Of a stretch of 64,000 nt of DNA, positions 36,516 through 43,651 are shown piece by piece. The DNA comes from Geodermatophilus pulveris. Its GTDB lineage: Bacteria; Actinomycetota; Actinomycetes; Mycobacteriales; Geodermatophilaceae. Position 1 is the first letter of the stretch. Every line of letters starts with the position of its first letter. The DNA lies in the NCBI RefSeq assembly GCF_900188375.1, contig NZ_FZOO01000004.1, positions 248,001 to 312,000 on the forward strand. The letters run 5' to 3'. Position numbers and translations under genes: made by a program. The notes under the pieces were generated by a model. The model worked only from the letters and a program-made list of their open reading frames with translations. It was not told the DNA's origin and did no database searches.

Positions 36516-37280
36516 TCAGCTGCGCAGGTAGGAGGCCCCGTTGACGTCGATGATCGTCCCGGTGGAGAACCGCGCGCCCGGGGAGGCCAGCCACAGCACC
36601 GCCGAGGCCACCTCCTCGGGGCGGGCCACCCGGCCGTAGGGCGACTGCGCGCGGACGGCGTCCCCGCCCGGCCCGTCGAGCACCTCGCGGGCCATCTCGG
36701 TCTGCACGAAGCCCGGCGCGACGGTGCCCACGGAGATGCCGTGCGGGGCCAGCGCCAGCGCCATGGACTGGCCGAAGGCGTTCAGGCCGGCCTTGGAGGC
36801 GCCGTAGGCCGGGGTGTCCGGCTCGCCGCGGAACGCCCCCCGGCTCGAGACGTTGACCACCGCGCCCCCGCCCGCGGCGAGCAGGTGCGGGACGGCGCGG
36901 AAGGTGGCGTTGGCCGCGCCGAGCAGGTTGACCGCCAGCGTCCGCGACCACGCCGCCTGCCACTCCTCGTAGGAGACCGACAGCGGCGGGTGGGCGGTGA
37001 ACACCCCGGCGTTGTTGACCAGCACGTGCAGCCCGCCCAGCGCCGCGGCGGCGTCGTCCACCATGCGGCCCACCGCGTCGGCGTCGGCCAGGTCAGCCTG
37101 CACGAGCACGTGCCCCTCGCCGGGCAGCCCGGCCAGCACCGCCTCCGCGCGGTCCCGCGAGGTACCCCAGTGGACGGCCACCCGGTCGCCGGCGGCGGCG
37201 AAGGCGGAGGCGACGGCGCGGCCGATGCCGCGGGAGGCGCCGGTCACGAGGACGGCGCGGGAGTCCGGTGTGCTGGTCAC
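36516..37280 (-). CDS. Short-chain dehydrogenase/reductase (SDR)
   Basis: This is a classical SDR of 254 residues. The cofactor motif TGASRGIGRAVA near residue 14 and the NNAG block near 90 are intact. The active site has SS (VNVSSRGAF near 143) and YGASKAGLNAF near 157. The end (GTIIDVNGASYLRS) resembles FabG-like 3-oxoacyl reductases. The substrate cannot be told from sequence. It is followed 15 bases on by the molybdopterin gene, perhaps in one transcript. Confidence 0.88.
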   Translation of the reverse strand: MTSTPDSRAVLVTGASRGIGRAVASAFAAAGDRVAVHWGTSRDRAEAVLAGLPGEGHVLVQADLADADAVGRMVDDAAAALGGLHVLVNNAGVFTAHPPLSVSYEEWQAAWSRTLAVNLLGAANATFRAVPHLLAAGGGAVVNVSSRGAFRGEPDTPAYGASKAGLNAFGQSMALALAPHGISVGTVAPGFVQTEMAREVLDGPGGDAVRAQSPYGRVARPEEVASAVLWLASPGARFSTGTIIDVNGASYLRS

Positions 37281-37364
37281 GGCTGTGCAGTCAACCAGCG
37301 GGCAGTCGACGAGCCACCCACGGCGGCGGGCCGACCAGGTCCGCGACGTTCCGAGTCCCGCGGC

Positions 37365-37982
37365 TCAGACCTCGTCGGCCTCCCGCTCGGTGCGACCGCG
37401 CACCCTCGCCCGCCGCTCCTCGGCCTTCGCCCGGACCTCGTCGGCCGCGGTCTCGGCCCGCCTCCGAGCCGCGACGTGCGCCTCCTGCACCCGGTCCGCC
37501 GCCGCGTCCCGGGCCTCCTCGACCGAGGCGTCTGCGCCAGCCACCGCTGGAGCGCGCGCCTCGGCCACCGCCCGGGGCACGACCCACGTGGCGCCCGCCT
37601 TCACGCCGCCGAGACGGCCGGCATCCAGCAGCTGCCGGACACGAGCTGCGCTGACGCCCATCACCTCGGCCGCCTCGGTCACGCTGAGCAGATCGGGCAT
37701 GCGCTGCAGCCCGTACCGCTCGTCGAAGTCCGGCGTGGGCAGGACGTCGGCACCGATGATGTCGAGGCCCACCTCGGCGGCGGCCGCCTCGACGATGGCG
37801 AGGCCGGTGACCACGGCCTGGCGCAGCGTCTCGGCCGGGTAGGTGATGATCACGTCGAGGCGGCCGGCGTGCCCGCCGACGGCGACGTGGTAGTCGGCGA
37901 GCCGGTCCATCAACCGGTCGACGAGCTCCTCGGGCGGGTTGCCGCGCCAGGTGGTCAGGAACGTGCCGTTGTAGCTGGTCAT
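37365..37982 (-). CDS. HTH (excisionase/MerR-like) DNA-binding protein with charged coiled-coil tail
   Basis: I do not recognise the exact family. The 205 residues fall into three parts. Residues 1-95 form an alpha/beta region (GRLDVIITYPAETLRQAVVTG). Residues about 104-150 form a winged-helix of the excisionase type (DLLSVTEAAEVMGVSAARV, then LLDAGRLGGVKAGATWVVPR). Residues 155-205 are an Ala/Glu/Arg helix that is probably a coiled coil. The ATG is preceded by a perfect ribosome site, AGGAGG, seven bases away, the strongest in the window. It stands alone in the accessory stretch. Transcription factor, nucleoid protein or antitoxin are all possible. Confidence 0.7.
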   Translation of the reverse strand: MTSYNGTFLTTWRGNPPEELVDRLMDRLADYHVAVGGHAGRLDVIITYPAETLRQAVVTGLAIVEAAAAEVGLDIIGADVLPTPDFDERYGLQRMPDLLSVTEAAEVMGVSAARVRQLLDAGRLGGVKAGATWVVPRAVAEARAPAVAGADASVEEARDAAADRVQEAHVAARRRAETAADEVRAKAEERRARVRGRTEREADEV

Positions 37983-38685
37983 GGTTTGTCCTCCTGGTGG
38001 TCCAGGTGAGGAGGATGAGTCCGGCCGGAGCCGGGGGTCGGTGATCCGGCAGGACGGCCCGGCCTCGCCAGGGCCCCGGCGGACTGGTCGGACCTCCCTC
38101 ACCTCCGTCGTCCTCCTCTTCAGTGAGAGAGTTCCACCCATCGGGTTGCGCTCCCGTGAGGAGCGGTCGCCGACACGAACAGGCCGCGTGACCACAGCCG
38201 TCCGCCTCGATGCCGACGTCGAGACGGACCTGACGTGCGCCACCACCTACCTCCGCTCGGCGCTCGCCCGGCAGGACGTGAGGCGTGTGCTGCGACTACG
38301 CGCACGGCGACGAACTGCTCGACGAGCAGGAGCAGCTGACCAGCCGATGACCGGGTCCCTCGTCCACTTCATCGGCCTGCGGTGGTTGCCGGCCGTCGGC
38401 CGGACCGTCGCCGCGCACGGCGGCCTCACCACCGGGCCGAGGCTACGTGCGACGCCGGCGACGCTGGCACAGCCGCCGACGCAAGCGGTCCTGATGCCGA
38501 CGCGCGCAACGCTCCGCTGCCCCGTCCTGCGAACGGCGGGACCTCGGTACTGGCAGCTGCCCGGCCTGCCGACGCGACACCGGTCGTGACCGAGGCACCG
38601 CTGCGCAACGCGGCTACAGGGGGCAACACCGCAACCGCTCCCGTCCCGAGGCCCTCGGCCGCGACCGCGTGTGCGTCCTGGGCGC
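37983..38685. other. Region without an intact gene between the HTH gene and TauE/SafE gene
   Basis: These 703 bases have irregular composition. They hold the HTH gene's leader, an 8-bp inverted pair (AGGTGAGG at 38004-38011, CCTCACCT at 38097-38104), a possible frameshifted remnant near 38188 and Ala/Thr/Pro-rich open frames with no recognisable domain. I see no functional gene. Confidence 0.5.
38188..38350 (+). pseudogene. Possible frameshifted small-protein remnant
   Basis: From GTG 38188 one frame reads TTAVRLDADVETDLTCATTY and on to ALARQDVRR. A frame one base further on then reads CDYAHGDELLDEQEQLTSR to a TGA at 38348. Each half looks protein-like and the other frames do not, which suggests one short gene broken by a single-base change. 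No family is recognised. Confidence 0.3.
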
Positions 38686-39411
38686 TCACAGCGCCACCAG
38701 CCCCCGCACCAGCGTGGCCACCCCGCCGGCCAGCGCGACGACGATCACCAGCTGCAGGCCCCGGGCCGCGCCCAGGCGGCGGCTCAGCAGCTCGCCAGCG
38801 GCCAGGCCGGTGACCAGCGCGACCCCGCTGACCACCCACACCGTGGCGGCCAGCGGCGGGAGGCCCTTGCCGGCCAGCGACGCCACGTTGAGCACCAGCA
38901 GGGTGGCCTGCGCGGTCGGGATGAACACCGGCAGCGGCCAGCGCCGGGACACCGCGTAGGCGGTGACCATCGGGCCGCCGACCCCAGCGGTGACGTTCAT
39001 GAACCCGGCCAGCGCGCCGGCCACCACGGCGGACCCGCGGCCGGTCAGCAGCGCCCGGTTGCGGCCCACCGCGACGACCGCGACGGCGGCCACGGACATC
39101 AGGCCGACGGCGACCAGCAGCGGCCCCTCCGGCAGGGTCCGCACGACGTAGACCCCCAGCGGGACGGCCAGCAGGGCGGGCACCGCGAGGACGGCGACCT
39201 CCCGCCACAGCGTGCGCCGTCCGGTGCGGACCAGCACCAGCGCGCACAGCGACGCGGACAGCACGTTGGACAGCGAGACGCCGACCGCCGGCCCGGTCAG
39301 CAGCACCAGGAAGGGGGCGGCCACCAGCGCGAACCCCAGGCCGGTGGCCCGCTGGGTGAGCGCGCCCAGCAGCACCATGGTGGCCAGCAGCACCGTCCCG
39401 AGGGCGCTCAC
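38686..39411 (-). CDS. TauE/SafE family membrane permease (sulfite exporter-like)
   Basis: The 241-residue membrane protein has about eight spans and the TauE/SafE pattern of two repeated halves. GALTQRATGLGFALVAAPFLVLL begins the first, and GFMNVTAGVGGPMVTAYAVSRRW the second. Known members move sulfite, sulfoacetate or other organic anions. The GTG at 39411 overlaps the stop of the nitroreductase gene. A sulfite-oxidase-like gene lies 2 kb away on the same strand; a shared sulfur role is only a suggestion. Confidence 0.85.
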   Translation of the reverse strand: MSALGTVLLATMVLLGALTQRATGLGFALVAAPFLVLLTGPAVGVSLSNVLSASLCALVLVRTGRRTLWREVAVLAVPALLAVPLGVYVVRTLPEGPLLVAVGLMSVAAVAVVAVGRNRALLTGRGSAVVAGALAGFMNVTAGVGGPMVTAYAVSRRWPLPVFIPTAQATLLVLNVASLAGKGLPPLAATVWVVSGVALVTGLAAGELLSRRLGAARGLQLVIVVALAGGVATLVRGLVAL

Positions 39412-40019
39412 CAGCGCCCGCGGTGCACGACCTCGTCGACACCCCGCCGTCCGCGTCGCAGGGACGGCGACCGGCGGTCGTCCGCGCCCGGGTAGCCCAC
39501 CGTGACCAGGCCCACCGGGCGGTGCGTGTCCGGGACGCCGAACGCCGCACGCAGGGCGTCCACCCGGTCCCCGGGAACGCCGGAGAAGCAGGCCCCCAGC
39601 CCCTCGTCGACCGCCGTCAGCAGCATGAGCAGCGCGGCCATCCCGGCGTCGACGTCCCAGTAGGGGACCGGCCAGCGGGCGGCGACGCTGGCGGGGTCCC
39701 GCTCGGTCCAGCCCTTGTCCGGCTCGGCGTACCGCTCCAGGTAGGCCGCCTGGGACGACAGCGGCAGGACCAGCAGCGGCGCGCGGCGCATCCGGGTGAG
39801 CCAGCCGTCCGGGGTGCCCGGCGACGTGGTCACCGACCAGAACAGGTCCCGGTCGGCGGGGTCCTCCAGCACCAGGAACGCCCAGCCCTGGGTGAACCCT
39901 GCCGAGGGCGCCCGCAGCGCGTGCTCCAGCAGCCGCTCGCGGACCTCCGCCGGCACCGGCCGGTCCGCGTCGTAGTCGCGCACCATGCGCCGCCGGCGGA
40001 CGACGTCGGAGAACTCCAC
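39408..40019 (-). CDS. Nitroreductase family FMN protein
   Basis: This 203-residue protein has the nitroreductase fold. The N terminus VVRRRRMVRDYDADRPVPAEV with its arginine-rich FMN-phosphate motif, LRAPSAGFTQGWAFLVL near residue 36, and DEGLGACFSGVPGD near 135 are typical. Members reduce nitro compounds, quinones or flavins using NAD(P)H. The substrate is unknown. CAGGGT on the minus strand (40026-40031) ends six bases before the GTG, so the message may be leaderless. The stop overlaps the TauE/SafE start by four bases. Confidence 0.87.
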   Translation of the reverse strand: MEFSDVVRRRRMVRDYDADRPVPAEVRERLLEHALRAPSAGFTQGWAFLVLEDPADRDLFWSVTTSPGTPDGWLTRMRRAPLLVLPLSSQAAYLERYAEPDKGWTERDPASVAARWPVPYWDVDAGMAALLMLLTAVDEGLGACFSGVPGDRVDALRAAFGVPDTHRPVGLVTVGYPGADDRRSPSLRRGRRGVDEVVHRGRW

Positions 40020-40055
40020 CCCGCCACCCTGTCACCCCGCGGCCGGGGCCCCGGG

Positions 40056-40568
40056 TCAGGCCGATCGGCCCAGCCGGGCCAGGACGCGGGTCTGCCGGTG
40101 GGCGTCCGCCGGCGGGTCCACGGCCGGCCGGCAGATGCCGCCCATGTGCAGGGCCGGGCGGGAGCCGTCGCCGCCGGCCGCGACGCGGTCCAGCTCCTCG
40201 TCGGTGAGCCGGTCGTCGGCGCGGACCGCGCGGGCCACGTCCCAGCGGTGCACCAGCACCTCCCGGACGTGGGACTGCACGAGCGCGGCACCCACGGTGG
40301 TCGGCCCGGAGAACCCGTCGAACGGCCGCGCGGGCACGGTGTCGTCGGACAGGGCCGTGGCCACCCGGGCCGCGTGCGCCCGCCAGGCGGCGGCCGGGTC
40401 GGCCGCCACGTCGGGTGCCCCGCCCAGGTCCCCGCCGTGGCTCCCGAGGAACTCCCGCTGCGTGCCGATCGGGTGCCCGACGACGTCGGCGGCCGACCAC
40501 CCCGCGCAGGGCGACGGGCTCGTCCAGCGCCCGGCCGGCACGGCCGCCGACCGGCACGCGACGGCCAC
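40056..40568 (-). CDS. TIGR03086-like (DinB/mycothiol-dependent isomerase fold) protein, N-terminally shortened
   Basis: The sequence RWTSPSPCAGWSAADVVGH, HVREVLVHRWDVARAVRAD and the end match the TIGR03086/maleylpyruvate isomerase-like family. The family normally begins about 20-30 residues before the PCAGW motif with a helix; here the codons before VPAGRW do not resemble it. From GTG 40568 the product would be 170 residues. Its 5' end abuts a truncated AraC gene on the other strand, as if one deletion removed both N termini. The HRWD histidine motif is kept, so partial function cannot be excluded. Confidence 0.6.
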   Translation of the reverse strand: MAVACRSAAVPAGRWTSPSPCAGWSAADVVGHPIGTQREFLGSHGGDLGGAPDVAADPAAAWRAHAARVATALSDDTVPARPFDGFSGPTTVGAALVQSHVREVLVHRWDVARAVRADDRLTDEELDRVAAGGDGSRPALHMGGICRPAVDPPADAHRQTRVLARLGRSA

Positions 40569-40967
40569 GCACGCCGCCGCGGCCGCCTTCGGCGACGCGC
40601 TGCGCCCGTTCCTCCCGGTCGACGCCGAGGGCGACCTGGTCGACCGGGTGGTGGCCTCCGCGAGGAGCACCCCGAGGTGACCCGGGTGGCCCAGGTCTGC
40701 GAGGGGTCCGGCCCGTCCGAGCGGGCGCTGCAGCGGCTGGCCGCCCGCCGGCTCGGGCTGACCCCGGAGTGGCCCGTGCAGCGCCGGCGGCTGCAGGAGG
40801 CCGCCGAGCGGCTGCGCAGCCCGCCGTCCGGCATCGGCGAGGTGGCGGCGGCGCTCGGCTACGCCGACCAGGCGCACCTCACCCGCGACTTCGCCCGCGT
40901 GACCGGCACCACGCCCGGCCGCTTCGCCGCCCGGCACGCCCCCGGGGCCGGTGCGGGCACTCCCTAG
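40540..40967 (+). pseudogene. AraC-family regulator remnant, 5'-truncated and frameshifted
   Basis: Bases 40540-40668 encode AAAAFGDALRPFLPVDAEG in one frame, running to VDRVVASA. From about 40668 a second frame continues HPEVTRVAQVCEGSG and then a full AraC helix-turn-helix: LQRLAARRLGLTPEWPVQRR, and EVAAALGYADQAHLTRDF ending [10 protein letters not shown]. Joining the frames gives the usual C-terminal half of an AraC regulator with a DUF6597-like context. The N-terminal ligand domain is missing. The TAG stop lies inside the -10 box of hisA. Confidence 0.7.
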
Positions 40968-40970
40968 GCT
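40965..40970 (+). promoter_or_regulatory. -10 box TAGGCT for a leaderless hisA transcript
   Basis: TAGGCT ends seven bases before the GTG at 40978. It overlaps the stop codon of the AraC remnant. Confidence 0.55.
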
Positions 40971-40977
40971 GTCGGCC

Positions 40978-41709
40978 GTGCCGAGACTGCAGCTGCTGCC
41001 CGCCGTCGACGTCGCCGACGGCCGGGCCGTCCGCCTCGTGCAGGGGGAGGCCGGCAGCGAGACCTCCTACGGCGACCCGCTGGACGCCGCCCTGCAGTGG
41101 CAGTCCGACGGCGCGGAGTGGGTGCACCTGGTCGACCTCGACGCCGCATTCGGCCGGGGCAGCAACCGCGAGCTGCTGGCCCGGGTGGTCGGCGAGCTGG
41201 ACGTCGACGTGGAGCTGTCCGGCGGCATCCGGGACGACGACTCGCTGGCCGCCGCGCTGGCCACCGGCTGCCGCCGGGTGAACCTCGGCACGGCGGCGCT
41301 GGAGTCGCCCGAGTGGTGCGCCCGGGCGATCGCCGAGCACGGGGACCGGATCGCCGTGGGCCTCGACGTCCGCGGCACCCGGCTGGCCGCCCGCGGCTGG
41401 ACGAAGGAGGGCGGCGAGCTCTACGAGACCCTGGCCCGCCTGGACGCCGAGGGCTGCGCCCGCTACGTGGTCACCGACATCACCAAGGACGGCACGCTCC
41501 GCGGCCCCAACCTCGACCTGCTGCGCGAGGTCTGCGCGGCCACGCCGAAGCCGGTCGTCGCCTCGGGCGGGGTCAGCTCGCTCGACGACCTCCGCGCGCT
41601 CGCCGGCCTGACCGCGGTCGGCGTCGAGGGCGCGATCGTCGGCAAGGCCCTCTACGCGGGCGCGTTCACGCTGCCCGACGCGCTGCGGGTCACCGGGGAG
41701 GCGGCGTGA
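40978..41709 (+). CDS. priA: Phosphoribosyl isomerase A (PriA), bifunctional HisA/TrpF
   Basis: PriA isomerises both ProFAR (histidine pathway) and phosphoribosylanthranilate (tryptophan pathway) in actinobacteria. The 243-residue barrel has [18 protein letters not shown] at the start, with the general-base aspartate near residue 9. The second catalytic aspartate is in [19 protein letters not shown] near 170. The PriA-like phosphate loops [10 protein letters not shown] and VVASGGVSS are present. No trpF is seen although trpE, trpC, trpB and trpA are, which fits a dual role. It overlaps ridA by four bases. Confidence 0.93.
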   Translation: MPRLQLLPAVDVADGRAVRLVQGEAGSETSYGDPLDAALQWQSDGAEWVHLVDLDAAFGRGSNRELLARVVGELDVDVELSGGIRDDDSLAAALATGCRRVNLGTAALESPEWCARAIAEHGDRIAVGLDVRGTRLAARGWTKEGGELYETLARLDAEGCARYVVTDITKDGTLRGPNLDLLREVCAATPKPVVASGGVSSLDDLRALAGLTAVGVEGAIVGKALYAGAFTLPDALRVTGEAA

Positions 41710-42128
41710 GCGGGCTCGCGGGCCCACCCGGGGGCGGAGCCGTCGTCCGGTTCGGCTCCGACGCCCCGTGGGAGGCGGTGGTCGGCTACAGCCGGGTCGT
41801 CGTGCACGGCGACATGGCCTGGGTGAGCGGCACGACGGCCACCGTCGACGGCGCCGTCGCCCACCCCGGGGACGCCGGCGCGCAGACCCGCCAGGCGCTG
41901 GCGACCGTGCAGCGGGCCCTGGAGCGGGCCGGGTTCACCCTCGCCGACGTCGTCCGCACCCGGCTGTACGTCACCGACATCGCCCGCTGGGAGGAGGTCG
42001 GCCGCGCCCACGGCGAGGTGTTCGGCGACATCCGGCCGGCCACCTCCTTGGTGCAGGTCGCGGCCCTGATCGACCCGGCCATGCTGGTCGAGGTGGAGGC
42101 CGACGCGGTGCGGCGGACCCCCGCATGA
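41706..42128 (+). CDS. RidA family protein
   Basis: This 140-residue protein is a RidA/YjgF-type enamine/imine deaminase. It has the family blocks [40 protein letters not shown] and [10 protein letters not shown], with the arginine of the active site in [10 protein letters not shown] near residue 85. RidA proteins clear reactive enamines from PLP enzymes. It lies between hisA and hisF and overlaps both by four bases, so it is expressed with them. Confidence 0.88.
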   Translation: MSGLAGPPGGGAVVRFGSDAPWEAVVGYSRVVVHGDMAWVSGTTATVDGAVAHPGDAGAQTRQALATVQRALERAGFTLADVVRTRLYVTDIARWEEVGRAHGEVFGDIRPATSLVQVAALIDPAMLVEVEADAVRRTPA

Positions 42129-42919
42129 GCCTCGCGGTCCGCGTGGTCCCCTGCCTGGACGTGGACGCCGGCCGGGTGGTCAAGGGCGTGAACTTCGTCG
42201 ACCTCCGGGACGCCGGCGACCCGGTGGAGATGGCCCGCGTCTACGACGCCGAGGGCGCCGACGAGCTGACCTTCCTCGACATCACGGCCAGCTCCGGCGA
42301 CCGGGAGACCACCTACGACGTCGTCCGCCGGACCGCGGAGAGCGTGTTCATCCCGCTCACCGTCGGCGGCGGCGTGCGGTCGGTGCAGGACGTCGACCGG
42401 CTGCTGCGCGCCGGCGCGGACAAGGTCGCGGTCAACACCGCCGCGGTGGCGCGCCCGGAGCTGATCGCCGAGATCGCCGACCGCTTCGGCAACCAGGTGC
42501 TGGTGCTCAGCCTGGACGCCCGGCGCACCCGTGACGGCGCGGTCACCGACTCCGGCTTCGAGATCACCACGCACGGCGGGCGCCGCGGCACCGGCCGGGA
42601 CGCCGTGGAGTGGGTGGTGCGGGCCGCGGAGCTCGGCGCCGGCGAGGTGCTGCTCAACTCCATGGACGCCGACGGCACCGAGGCCGGCTTCGACCTGGAG
42701 CTGATCCGCAGCGTGCGCCGCGAGGTCAGCGTGCCGGTCATCGCCAGCGGCGGGGCGGGGGAGACCGCGCACTTCCCGCCCGCGGTCGAGGCCGGAGCCG
42801 ACGCGGTGCTGGCCGCCACCGTCTTCCACTTCGGCAAGCTGCGCATCGGCGACGTCAAGGACGCGCTGGCCGACGCCGGCGTCCCGGTGCGCCGGGAGGC
42901 CGACCACCCCCAGGGGTGA
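42125..42919 (+). CDS. hisF: Imidazole glycerol phosphate synthase, cyclase subunit HisF
   Basis: HisF closes the imidazole ring and makes IGP and AICAR, using ammonia channelled from HisH. The 264-residue barrel has [18 protein letters not shown] with catalytic Asp near residue 12, TFLDITAS near 49, [10 protein letters not shown] near 81 and the second catalytic Asp in LSLDARR near 131. [11 protein letters not shown] and VIASGGAGE follow. The ATG overlaps the ridA stop. Its usual neighbour hisH is far upstream. Confidence 0.96.
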   Translation: MSLAVRVVPCLDVDAGRVVKGVNFVDLRDAGDPVEMARVYDAEGADELTFLDITASSGDRETTYDVVRRTAESVFIPLTVGGGVRSVQDVDRLLRAGADKVAVNTAAVARPELIAEIADRFGNQVLVLSLDARRTRDGAVTDSGFEITTHGGRRGTGRDAVEWVVRAAELGAGEVLLNSMDADGTEAGFDLELIRSVRREVSVPVIASGGAGETAHFPPAVEAGADAVLAATVFHFGKLRIGDVKDALADAGVPVRREADHPQG

Positions 42920-42923
42920 CGGC

Positions 42924-43547
42924 TCAGCCGACGGCGACGCGCGCCACCTCGCGCCGGCCGGCGGCCCACAGGAGCAGCTCCAGCGGCTCGCCGGTCACCA
43001 CCGTCTCCGGGGTCCCGCTGCCGGAGCGCTCCTCCGCGCCGGGCACGTCCCCGCGGCGCAGCACCAGCGCGCCGGGCACCGAGCCTGCGGCCAGCCGGCC
43101 GAAGAACACCGCGTTGCCCCACAGCCGGTCCTGCGCCTCCCGCGGCAGCGTCCGCGGCGCCCAGCCGGGCTGCGCGCGCCGGACGTCCTCGTGGTGGATG
43201 GCGTACTCGGCGGTGTCGACCAGCGCGGCCACCGGCGGCCAGGCGGTCGGCAGCCAGCGCGGCGGCCCCGAGCGCACCCGGACGACCAGGTCGGCGTAGC
43301 CGGTGGAGGCGCGCAGCCGGTCCTCCACCGCGTGCGACCAGGCCGCCAGCGGCCGGCCGACCCGCGTGGCCTCCAGTGCCAGGCCGGGCGCTGTGTCCGG
43401 GCGGCGGTCCCGGGTGACGAGGTGCGCGGCCAGGTGGGCGGTCGTCCAGCCCGCGCAGCACGTCGGCGCGTCCGGCCCGAGCTCCTCGAGGAGGTCGGCG
43501 AGCGCCGCGCGCTCGCTCGCGGCCAGCGTCCGGGAAGAGGGGGTCAC
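42924..43547 (-). CDS. TIGR03085 family metal-binding protein (DinB-like)
   Basis: The 207-residue protein belongs to the actinobacterial TIGR03085 group in the DinB/mycothiol-maleylpyruvate isomerase fold. It begins SRTLAASERAALADLLEELG, then PTCCAGWTTAHLAAHLVTRDRRP, with the metal histidines in HLAAHL and in YAIHHEDVRRAQPGW near residue 120. Relatives act with mycothiol, but the reaction of this subgroup is unknown. It converges on hisF with four bases between stops and diverges from the ABC exporter. Confidence 0.85.
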   Translation of the reverse strand: MTPSSRTLAASERAALADLLEELGPDAPTCCAGWTTAHLAAHLVTRDRRPDTAPGLALEATRVGRPLAAWSHAVEDRLRASTGYADLVVRVRSGPPRWLPTAWPPVAALVDTAEYAIHHEDVRRAQPGWAPRTLPREAQDRLWGNAVFFGRLAAGSVPGALVLRRGDVPGAEERSGSGTPETVVTGEPLELLLWAAGRREVARVAVG

Positions 43548-43608
43548 CGCCCGGGGTTACCGATCGCGCGACCCCCGGAAACGGCAGGACGTCCTTAGCC
43601 CGCCTAAG

Positions 43609-43614
43609 TACAGT
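43609..43614 (+). promoter_or_regulatory. Candidate -10 box TACAGT for the ABC exporter operon
   Basis: TACAGT, within TAAGTACAGT, would start a leader of about 30 bases. A ribosome site GAGGAG (43642-43647) precedes the GTG at 43652. Confidence 0.45.
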
Positions 43615-43651
43615 CGACGGGGCCGCCCCCGCACCACCCCCGAGGAGACCC

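Noticed and set aside
38004..38104. An 8-bp inverted pair AGGTGAGG/CCTCACCT as an operator for the HTH gene
   Set aside because: The arms are 85 bases apart and such pairs are expected by chance in this length.
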